NCBI GenBank assembly: GCA_964611635.1 | Contig: CAZTAS010000326.1 | Coordinates: forward strand, 1-5,721 | DNA: 5,721 nucleotides | Source of the DNA: JAFDED01 sp964611635 | Lineage (GTDB): Bacteria > Desulfobacterota > JAFDED01 | Direction of reading: 5' to 3' | In this document: positions 1-5,286 of the stretch, one piece after another | Layout: each line of letters begins with the position of its first letter | Position numbering within the stretch: position 1 is the stretch's first letter | Notes under the pieces: model-generated | Databases searched by the model: none | What the model was told of the DNA's origin: nothing | What the model saw: only the letters and a program-made list of their open reading frames with translations | Program-made: the position numbers and the translations under genes

Positions 1-50
1 TCCCCGGGCGGGACTTTAACCCGCTAGAATAAGCAGTTGTTACTGCGTAC
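1..50. other. left-edge remnant with two small hairpins
   Basis: No complete gene is visible here. Two perfect inverted repeats sit side by side: GCGGG (8-12) with CCCGC (20-24) around a 7-nt spacer, and GCAGT (33-37) with ACTGC (42-46) around TGTT. All three + frames meet a stop within the first 32 bases, so any gene entering from the left ends here. One such reading is PGRDFNPLE followed by TAA at 30-32, but nine residues cannot identify a family. The hairpins lie directly beside repeat copy A and could be part of an older repetitive element or the 3' structure of an upstream gene. There is no T-run to make either a convincing terminator. Confidence 0.3.
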
Positions 51-112
51 GGACAGCATGCCTATTCTTTCTTTTAACTCGCCTTTCGCCACGGTTACTA
101 TATAGACTAATC
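51..112 (-). repeat. repeat copy A, RAYT 3'-end-related, upstream of msrAB
   Basis: This 62-bp stretch matches 1482-1543 (copy B) at 54 of 62 positions without gaps. It also shares the core CCTATTCTTT...GCCTTTCGCC..GGTT with copy C at the transposase 3' end. Read on the - strand, its core has the same codons as the end of the transposase gene (CGA AAG ... AAA GAG/GAA TAG-like), so it is oriented like that gene. Unlike copy B, I find no inverted partner of its left end on the right, so it looks truncated or is a solitary end. Its right edge runs straight into the msrAB control region. Confidence 0.75.
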
Positions 113-150
113 TTTACAAAATCTTTATCCGATCTTTATTGAAATCTTAA
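110..150 (+). promoter_or_regulatory. 11-bp-phased ATCTTTA direct repeats upstream of msrAB
   Basis: ATCTTTA occurs at 110-116, 121-127 and 132-138, with a variant ATCTTAA at 144-150. The start-to-start spacing is 11, 11 and 12 bases, so the copies fall on one face of the helix. The third copy ends immediately before the proposed -35 (139-144). Direct repeats at about 11 bp just upstream of -35 are the typical layout of OmpR/PhoB-family response-regulator sites. The assignment to such a regulator is inference, and no regulator gene is in the window. AT-rich bias alone could produce part of the pattern, and the first copy overlaps the end of repeat A. Confidence 0.45.
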
Positions 151-166
151 TATCAATGATTATCAT
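139..166 (+). promoter_or_regulatory. sigma70-like promoter of msrAB
   Basis: TTGAAA (139-144, 5 of 6 to consensus) is followed after 16 bases by TATCAT (161-166, 5 of 6). Transcription would begin near 172-174, leaving a leader of about 65 nt before the ATG at 239. It is the best hexamer pair I find upstream of msrAB. It is preceded by phased repeats and its -10 lies in a Fur-like palindrome, which supports a regulated promoter. Confidence 0.5.
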
Positions 167-167
167 T
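155..167. promoter_or_regulatory. Fur-like operator overlapping the msrAB -10
   Basis: AATGAT-T-ATCATT is a perfect 6-1-6 palindrome. It has the core of the classical Fur box (ATGAT-N-ATCAT), while the outer bases match the 19-bp consensus poorly (about 12 of 19 in all). ATC at 152-154 and GAT at 169-171 extend the symmetry with one extra base. Lying over the -10 is the expected position for a repressor of the Fur/PerR family. Iron- or peroxide-responsive control would suit an oxidative-damage repair gene, but this is inferred from the site alone. Confidence 0.4.
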
Positions 168-225
168 TGATTAGATACAGGGAAGGTCCAATAAAAACAA
201 GCCTACTCCTAATAATAATTCAAAT

Positions 226-231
226 GGAGGG
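226..231 (+). promoter_or_regulatory. ribosome binding site of msrAB
   Basis: GGAGGG stands 7 bases before the ATG at 239. It decides the start: the same frame is open back to a TTG at 167, but that codon has no Shine-Dalgarno sequence, lies inside the promoter, and would place polar residues ahead of the signal sequence. Confidence 0.8.
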
Positions 232-238
232 AAAGACC

Positions 239-1351
239 ATGAAAGCTGTGCTTACAATTCTTGCCATGGCTGCAATGGCCCTATTTTTTGTGGCGGGATG
301 GAGGTCCGAAGCGGTGCAGAGCGGGATAAAGAATGATGTGGTAAAGGAAGGAATCACTCTTCGCAAAGCCACCTTTGCCGGAGGTTGTTTCTGGTGCACG
401 GAGGCCGACTTTGAGAAATTACCCGGCGTCGTCAAAGTGATCTCGGGCTATGCGGGTGGGCAAAAGGAAAATCCTACCTACGAAGAGGTTTCTTCTGGAA
501 CGACAGACCATGTGGAGGCCGTTCAAGTGTACTACGATCCTGCCAAGATAACCTATGAAGAGTTACTTGCTTATTTCTGGAAACATATCGATCCGACTGA
601 CCATGGCGGCCAGTTTGTCGATCAAGGTTCACAATACCGTAGCGTGATCTTCTATGACAACGAGGAACAGAGACAAATGGCTGAGAAGTCAAAAGAAGCT
701 CTGGCAAAATCGGGCAGGTTCAATAAGCCGGTTGTCACGAAGATTGTGAAATTGACTCAGTTCTTTGAGGCAGAGGAGTATCATCAGGATTATTACAAGA
801 AACATCCTCTCAAATACAAATATTATCGGTATGGGTCCGGCCGTGACCAATTCTTCGAGAAAGTGTGGGGGAAGGAAATGGAGCCCATCCAGAAGGAAGA
901 AAAGACAACCTACAGGAAGCCGGAGGATGGCACTTTGAGAAAGATGCTGACTCCCTTGCAATACGAGGTGACCCAAAGGAGCGGGACCGAACGCCCCTTT
1001 AAAAACGAATACTGGAACAACAAAAGAGAGGGGATTTACGTCGATATCGTTTCAGGTGAACCTCTCTTCAGTTCCCTCGATAAATTCGATTCCGGGACCG
1101 GTTGGCCGAGTTTTACCAAGCCCCTTGAACCGGACAATATCGTTGAAAGAGAAGACAGAAGCTTCTTCATGAAACGGGTTGAAGTGAGGAGTAAGCATGC
1201 GGATTCTCACCTCGGCCATGTCTTTGATGATGGCCCGGCGCTCACAGGGCTGCGGTATTGCATCAACTCAGCGTCTCTCCGATTCATCCCCGGGGAAGAT
1301 CTGAGAAAGGAAGGCTACGGAAAATATTTGAAGCTATTATCCCAGAACTGA
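239..1351 (+). CDS. msrAB: exported bifunctional peptide methionine sulfoxide reductase MsrA/MsrB
   Basis: This 370-aa fusion reduces both diastereomers of methionine sulfoxide in proteins: S by the N-terminal MsrA domain, R by the C-terminal MsrB domain. Residues 1-20 are a hydrophobic signal or anchor segment with no lipobox Cys, so it probably works in the periplasm. MsrA spans about 44-195: GGCFWC at 48-53 with nucleophile Cys50, Glu93 in HVEAV, and DQGSQYRS at 128-135. After a charged linker, MsrB spans about 236-355: GTERPF, FDSGTGWPSF at 283-292, HLGHVFDDGP at 324-333, and catalytic Cys341 in RYCINSAS. Only three cysteines exist (50, 53, 341). The CxxC zinc pairs of many MsrBs are replaced (for example RSKHADSHLGH), so this is the zinc-free form. 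Cys53 could act as resolving Cys for MsrA, while MsrB has none in its domain. No thioredoxin domain is fused, unlike Neisseria PilB, so an external reductant is needed. It has its own promoter and RBS and no operon partners. Confidence 0.95.
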   Translation: MKAVLTILAMAAMALFFVAGWRSEAVQSGIKNDVVKEGITLRKATFAGGCFWCTEADFEKLPGVVKVISGYAGGQKENPTYEEVSSGTTDHVEAVQVYYDPAKITYEELLAYFWKHIDPTDHGGQFVDQGSQYRSVIFYDNEEQRQMAEKSKEALAKSGRFNKPVVTKIVKLTQFFEAEEYHQDYYKKHPLKYKYYRYGSGRDQFFEKVWGKEMEPIQKEEKTTYRKPEDGTLRKMLTPLQYEVTQRSGTERPFKNEYWNNKREGIYVDIVSGEPLFSSLDKFDSGTGWPSFTKPLEPDNIVEREDRSFFMKRVEVRSKHADSHLGHVFDDGPALTGLRYCINSASLRFIPGEDLRKEGYGKYLKLLSQN

Positions 1352-1369
1352 AAATCGGGTTCTTGGGCT

Positions 1370-1415
1370 GCCTCAAGCAATCAGGGGTTGTTTTGTGGCC
1401 CCTAATGGCTGAGGC
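1370..1415 (+). terminator. nested hairpin after msrAB, possible terminator
   Basis: Starting 18 bases after the stop codon, GCCTCA (1370-1375) pairs with TGAGGC (1410-1415), and inside it AGGGG (1383-1387) pairs with CCCCT (1399-1403). Several of the bases between the two stems can also pair, so the whole folds as one imperfect stem with an 11-nt loop. There is no clear T-run after it, only moderately U-rich sequence around 1433-1446. It may therefore be a 3' stabilising structure or a weak terminator rather than a classical intrinsic one. Confidence 0.4.
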
Positions 1416-1472
1416 TCCTCTGAGACCTTGTGTTCTTTCTGCTTCTGTATGAGTTCTCTTGTCAAGTCCTAG

Positions 1473-1577
1473 TAATTCTGGGGACATCATACCTATTCTT
1501 TCTTTTGCCTAGCCTTTCGCCACGGTTATTATATCCACTAATCACAGTCAAGGAATTGGTATGATTTCCCTGTAATT
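1473..1577 (-). repeat. repeat copy B, MITE/REP-like element with inverted ends
   Basis: The left end (1474-1501) and right end (1550-1577) are imperfect inverted repeats: by my pairing, 22 of 28 positions are Watson-Crick and 3 more are G-T, including an unbroken 8-bp run (ATCATACC with GGTATGAT). The 48-bp centre carries the motif shared with copies A and C. The left part matches copy C (5231-5285) at 47 of 55 positions, and 1482-1543 matches copy A at 54 of 62. No protein is encoded, so this is a non-autonomous element, most likely mobilised in trans by a RAYT like the one at the right edge. It lies between the convergent msrAB and restriction-modification genes and could also fold in RNA. 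Confidence 0.75.
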
Positions 1578-1583
1578 GAAAGA

Positions 1584-1649
1584 CGAAAGCTTTTAGATAA
1601 ACTGGGTTGCTGATTTAAATTGATAATCCTATTCCGCTCTGAGCTTTCG
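1584..1649. repeat. 8-bp inverted repeat in the convergent intergenic region
   Basis: CGAAAGCT (1584-1591) and AGCTTTCG (1642-1649) are perfect reverse complements separated by 50 bases. The stretch 1578-1684 holds no gene, and the separation is long for a terminator stem. I see no clear intrinsic terminator for the restriction-modification gene that ends at 1685, so this loose structure is the only candidate in the gap. It could be chance. Confidence 0.25.
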
Positions 1650-1684
1650 AAACTTTGGAGGCTTACACATAGCAGCTCTAATTT

Positions 1685-4600
1685 CTAAAACAATTCATCT
1701 GACGATTTGCGTGCCGGAGCTCTGCGCATATGGTTAGGCACCTCTGGCAGTTCCTCTGAAGTGAATAGCGGCCCCTTTATGACCTTTTCCAATAGTTCAG
1801 CTTGCTTCGGGTATTCAGCAAGGGTTGCCTCCAGCACCCAGAGGAGCTCCAGCAGCTCGGTGGTAAATTCCGAGGTCCATCGTTCTGGGCGAATATCGTC
1901 CAGAGGAGAAGATTTCCTGCCGTGTCCGGCTTTCATGCGATAATCCAGCCAGGATTTGACCACCTTGAGCCCTGAAACTTCAAACTCCCAGACTTCAGGT
2001 GCTACCGGATGGAACTGACCGTTTCCCACTGTCAGAGTCCTTGTTGTGTCATTATATTCATAGCTTTCGGGGTATTGAGTTGGCTCGTCAGCTACGGCCT
2101 TTGTGCATCTGGCATTGCCATTAGGAACTTGTCCTTTAGTTCGACCTGTTGGAACAAAACGCTGGCCGTATGTATGAAGCCAGAGGAGTTTGCGCCCGAT
2201 TTCCTGAACCTCATTGAAAAGGTTCAAGTCCTTTGTGATAGGTACACGGAGTTCCCTTGTTCCCAGTTCATTTGCGAATTCCTCTGTGAAAGCAGGTTGG
2301 GCTAGTACGCAGTAAACATAAGCGATGAATTTCTGCGGTGTTAGCTTAGTTCCGAGTGTACTGCTTAATACCTCAAGCAAATTCGGACTCATGTTTGGTT
2401 CTTCCGAACTTGGGTCTCTAAATAGGGGTATCACCTCTTTCCCCCCATAGGACCCTCTGAAATGGTGTCGGTCTGTTAATTCTGAGGCTACCGTTAAAGC
2501 AGGGCCATTCCCAAGTGGATGATTTATTAGTGTCGTCAAATAAACCTGCTTCTTACTAAAAACTTGCCAAAGGGGAGCGCGAGGTCTGGAGATGAGACGA
2601 CCATCAGCGATAATATATTGCAAGTCAAAGGAACGAAATCCATATCGAATGATTGGAGGCACACGGGTATCTTTTGGCAGCTCTGCTATGGGTGTAAAAG
2701 ATGCTTTTTCTGTTAACCTTATTTTATAAACTCCATGTACTTCGCGGTCTCCCGATCCGCGAAAGGCTATCGACCTATCTTTGGCATTTAACAAGGCATG
2801 CCATCTTCGTTTTAATGTCTCTTTATCTGGAGCAATGGGCCAAGTACGTTTAAACTCAATTCCAGAGTGCTGCCACGGGAATAAATCTGTCAAAAGAGGC
2901 CAGTCAAAGTAATTGCCCACTCCGGCTGGGCGAAAGGGAGTGTGCCAGTCACTTGGGCAGTCTTCCCATTTCAAATCGGCGAAGCTACGAATTTCCTTCA
3001 GTTGTTGAAGCTTATCTTTACGCGTTCCTTCTATTCGCGTATAGCGCACATGCGCAGGTTTATTCGCTCTGAGCTTTCCGCAGCGTGCTGCCACAGCGAT
3101 AGCGACCGGTGTTTGGATATCGAAAACATTCTCGCTTTTGCGAGTGCCGCGGCCTTCGCCGCCCAAGTCCAGAATCCATATTTCATTGCACATGCGGCGC
3201 ATGTGTTCCCGCATCCCAACAAACGCATCACCGTCCAGGTATGATGAGGCACTGATAAAGGAAACAACACCAGAGCCCTTGTTCGTCTTGTGTTCGAAGA
3301 CTTTCCACAGCGCCCAGCGCCAAAAATAGACATAGAAGTTGTATAGGTTTTTGACGTGCAAACCATGTCCGGCCTCCAGTGCTGGCTGGAGGAAGTCTTT
3401 AAAAATAGCGGCAGAACCCTGGCTGTCTTCACCCCAGCGAACCCAGCCGCCCGTACGGGCCTTGTTGGTTTCATCCGCAGCTTCATGGCGGTCGTAAGGC
3501 GGATTACCAAGGCACACAATTACAGGCACCTTATCCTTGACCTCCAGCGCTTGTTTATGTTGCTCGGCTATTGGTTTCAAAAACAGGGGTAATTGCGGGG
3601 GTGTCGTATGTGGAGACTCCAGCGTATCGGTTAGGAATATACGAGAGCCGTCTTTGGGCAATTTCGCCCCTTTGGCCATTAGAGCCCGGCTCACTCGCAG
3701 CTCCGCCACAGCATAAGGACCGACCATGATTTCGAAGCCGAAAATGTTCTTGGCAAGGGTGCTTCCATGACCTGGGACAGCACCAGGTCCCTGGGCTTCT
3801 TCAACCCTTTGCAAAGCATGCTCAACGACGCCTAAAAGATAGGTTCCAGTCCCCATGGCCGGGTCCAAGGTAACCACGTCACTGTCAACAAATCCCAAAG
3901 GCTTGCCAAGGCTGTTGGTCAGTAAGTCGTCAATAAGCCGGACCTGGGCCTGCACAACTTCCACAGGCGTATAATATGCCCCGGAATTCTTTCTCAATCG
4001 GGGGTCGTAGATGGCCAGGAAATCCTCATAGAAATAGAGCCACGGGTCCTTGGAACCGGTGAGCACTCCGCAGGGCACTGCACCGATAATCCTTAGCAAG
4101 AGGTTGAGTGATGCAGAAATTTCCTCTTGAGCGTTGGGGTCGGTAAGTACTTGAAGCGCCCTGGAAAGCAAGTTGTGGTCGGCGGCGAGCGTTCCTACTG
4201 CGTTATCCAGGGTCAGATGGTCAGCGCCTTCACTTTGAGCAAGCAACAGGGCGAAAGTGACAGTCTGGGCGTATGCATCTGCGAATTGCTCATTACTGGC
4301 ATCAGGAAAAAGCAACTGCCTCCAGTCGGAGGCCAGTTGGACTAGAGGGGATTGCTCATCCTTTAACGCGTCGCCAACATCATCCCGAAGCATTCTACAC
4401 AAGGGGGCTAAAAGGGAAGCCAGTCCTTTGGCTTCCTTGGGAACAATTGGCTCCCACTGTAAAAAGTCGAGCAGCAAAGCCAACAGCTCATGAGCCTCTT
4501 GGGCTGTAACGGCTTTCTTCCCGTCAGTCAACACATCAGCGGAAAAGCATACGACAGGACGGGTCTCTTCACCGTCTCGATATAAACCCCAATCGTTTCC

Positions 4601-4951
4601 ATCGCAGTAAAGCAGGTTGGGAAGAGCTTGAAACCGCTTCCACTGATTGAGGTTGTGGCCTTTGAAGTGGTTCGGGTTCGCTCCAGTGCCGGGTGCCTTA
4701 AGTTCGACATATCCCACCAGTAGCTTGTTTAAATGGATAGCATAATCAGGCTTACCCAGTCTGCCGGGCAGCTTTGTCTCTCCTGTGCATACGATTTTGT
4801 AAGAGAGAGTTTTGCCCAAGTCCTCCATAAAAGCTTCAAAAGGTCCTCGAAGCTGATCTTCCGGCTCTCCGCTTACAGTTTGGGAAAACTTTTGTTTAAC
4901 CGCTTCAGCAAAGACTTGTAGCGCAATCAATATGGCTTTCTCATCGACCAT
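1685..4951 (-). CDS. helicase-less type ISP-like restriction-modification enzyme
   Basis: This intact 1088-aa protein appears to combine DNA cleavage, adenine methylation and target recognition in one chain. The N-terminus has a PD-(D/E)xK nuclease signature: PD at 68-69 and ELK at 83-85 (KPDYAIHL...VELKAPG). A mostly helical region, about 100-320, links to a gamma-class N6-adenine methylase: AYYTP at 325-329, SAM-binding motif I DPAMGTG at 363-369, FGFEI at 404-408, and catalytic motif IV NPPY at 483-486. Residues about 670-1070 resemble the C-terminal specificity region of LlaBIII-type (type ISP) enzymes, with YGFRSFD at 770-776, RVPITKDLNLF at 902-912 and WLDYRMK at 1001-1007. Canonical ISP enzymes are near 1500-1600 aa with a helicase between nuclease and methylase; no Walker A or DEAD-like motif is present here. 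It could therefore act as a type IIG/IIL-like enzyme. A BREX PglX is less likely given the nuclease motif and absence of BREX partners. It stands alone, without a controller or separate S subunit. The start is supported by GAAGGA 7 bases upstream. Confidence 0.88.
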   Translation of the reverse strand: MVDEKAILIALQVFAEAVKQKFSQTVSGEPEDQLRGPFEAFMEDLGKTLSYKIVCTGETKLPGRLGKPDYAIHLNKLLVGYVELKAPGTGANPNHFKGHNLNQWKRFQALPNLLYCDGNDWGLYRDGEETRPVVCFSADVLTDGKKAVTAQEAHELLALLLDFLQWEPIVPKEAKGLASLLAPLCRMLRDDVGDALKDEQSPLVQLASDWRQLLFPDASNEQFADAYAQTVTFALLLAQSEGADHLTLDNAVGTLAADHNLLSRALQVLTDPNAQEEISASLNLLLRIIGAVPCGVLTGSKDPWLYFYEDFLAIYDPRLRKNSGAYYTPVEVVQAQVRLIDDLLTNSLGKPLGFVDSDVVTLDPAMGTGTYLLGVVEHALQRVEEAQGPGAVPGHGSTLAKNIFGFEIMVGPYAVAELRVSRALMAKGAKLPKDGSRIFLTDTLESPHTTPPQLPLFLKPIAEQHKQALEVKDKVPVIVCLGNPPYDRHEAADETNKARTGGWVRWGEDSQGSAAIFKDFLQPALEAGHGLHVKNLYNFYVYFWRWALWKVFEHKTNKGSGVVSFISASSYLDGDAFVGMREHMRRMCNEIWILDLGGEGRGTRKSENVFDIQTPVAIAVAARCGKLRANKPAHVRYTRIEGTRKDKLQQLKEIRSFADLKWEDCPSDWHTPFRPAGVGNYFDWPLLTDLFPWQHSGIEFKRTWPIAPDKETLKRRWHALLNAKDRSIAFRGSGDREVHGVYKIRLTEKASFTPIAELPKDTRVPPIIRYGFRSFDLQYIIADGRLISRPRAPLWQVFSKKQVYLTTLINHPLGNGPALTVASELTDRHHFRGSYGGKEVIPLFRDPSSEEPNMSPNLLEVLSSTLGTKLTPQKFIAYVYCVLAQPAFTEEFANELGTRELRVPITKDLNLFNEVQEIGRKLLWLHTYGQRFVPTGRTKGQVPNGNARCTKAVADEPTQYPESYEYNDTTRTLTVGNGQFHPVAPEVWEFEVSGLKVVKSWLDYRMKAGHGRKSSPLDDIRPERWTSEFTTELLELLWVLEATLAEYPKQAELLEKVIKGPLFTSEELPEVPNHMRRAPARKSSDELF

Positions 4952-4958
4952 GAATTAT

Positions 4959-4964
4959 TCCTTC
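4959..4964 (-). promoter_or_regulatory. ribosome binding site of the restriction-modification gene
   Basis: On the - strand GAAGGA lies 7 bases before the ATG at 4951-4949. This supports that ATG as the start and a full-length N-terminus ahead of the nuclease motif. Confidence 0.7.
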
Positions 4965-5118
4965 AAGCCAGGCTATCCTACGAGCCGTGAAGCCCGATAT
5001 TCTCGCCAGCCATTTCCTCACAAAAGAATAGGCGCTTTTTCTGTCTACTTTAAACAGCCTCGGGTAATAAGTCTGGCTCGTGGGGCATAAAAGTTAAATG
5101 ATTCATCCAACCACCTCA

Positions 5119-5147
5119 ATACTAATTGAATTTTCAAGCGCAGTCAA
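5119..5147 (-). promoter_or_regulatory. probable promoter of the restriction-modification gene, with internal dyad
   Basis: On the - strand TTGACT (5147-5142, 5 of 6) and TAGTAT (5124-5119, 4 of 6) are 17 bases apart. The leader would be about 160 nt. The spacer contains a dyad, TTGAA-2-TTCAA (5126-5137), which a dimeric repressor could use. The gap 4952-5214 otherwise shows no gene. The promoter lies downstream of the transposase gene and its terminal repeat, so the methylase/nuclease need not depend on read-through from the transposase. Confidence 0.45.
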
Positions 5148-5214
5148 ATAAGGTCTTATGAATAATGCCTTAGATATGAAGTAAACAATCGATTTATCTT
5201 TATCAAGACACGTA

Positions 5215-5249
5215 AATTCCAGGGATAGCATAATTCCTGAAACAGCATA
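5215..5249. repeat. tandem 17-bp duplication of the repeat terminus
   Basis: Units 5215-5231 (AATTCCAGGGATAGCAT) and 5232-5248 (AATTCCTGAAACAGCAT) agree at 13 of 17 positions and both are followed by A. The second is the left end of copy C. The outer unit keeps GGGA, as does the corresponding end of copy B (AATTCTGGGGACATCATACC). A doubled end beside the transposase suggests a second insertion or a slippage event at the element boundary. Confidence 0.5.
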
Positions 5250-5286
5250 CCTATTCTTTATTTTGCCTTGCCTTTCGCCCCGGTTT
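5231..5286 (-). repeat. repeat copy C, at the 3' end of the transposase gene
   Basis: This copy matches copy B over 55 bases (47 identities, no gaps) and overlaps the last codons and stop of the transposase gene (5251-5721). It shows where the family's core comes from: in this copy the shared motif is coding (…GRKARQNKE then TAG). Beyond GGTT (5282-5285) it diverges from A and B, which instead share a TATAT..ACTAATC segment that has in-frame stops when read as transposase. A and B are therefore not simple gene truncations. The opposite end of this element would lie beyond the window. Confidence 0.7.

Noticed and set aside
1..24. tRNA 3' part on the - strand (T-arm-like GCGGG-TTAAAGT-CCCGC followed by seven bases to the edge)
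   Set aside because: The invariant C of the T-loop is A, and no matching 5' acceptor strand, D-arm or anticodon arm lies at the right distance.
167..238. A longer msrAB N-terminus starting at TTG 167
   Set aside because: No Shine-Dalgarno sequence precedes it, and it overlaps the proposed promoter and operator. The ATG at 239 has GGAGGG at ideal spacing and begins directly with a signal-like segment.
1284..1490. A 68-aa reading frame on the - strand between msrAB and copy B
   Set aside because: It lies partly antisense to msrAB, starts inside repeat B, spans the hairpin at 1370-1415, and shows no recognisable protein character.
3031..3519. A 162-aa reading frame on the - strand in another frame of the large gene
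   Set aside because: It is wholly inside the intact restriction-modification coding sequence, whose methylase motifs run through the same DNA. This is a shadow frame.
1685..4951. BREX PglX or DISARM methylase
   Set aside because: An N-terminal PD-ExK nuclease motif and an ISP-like C-terminus are present, and no BREX or DISARM partner genes are in the window, although the flanks are unseen.
51..5286. CRISPR-like array from the repeated motif
   Set aside because: The copies are far apart with unequal spacing, contain whole genes between them, and align with a transposase gene end.
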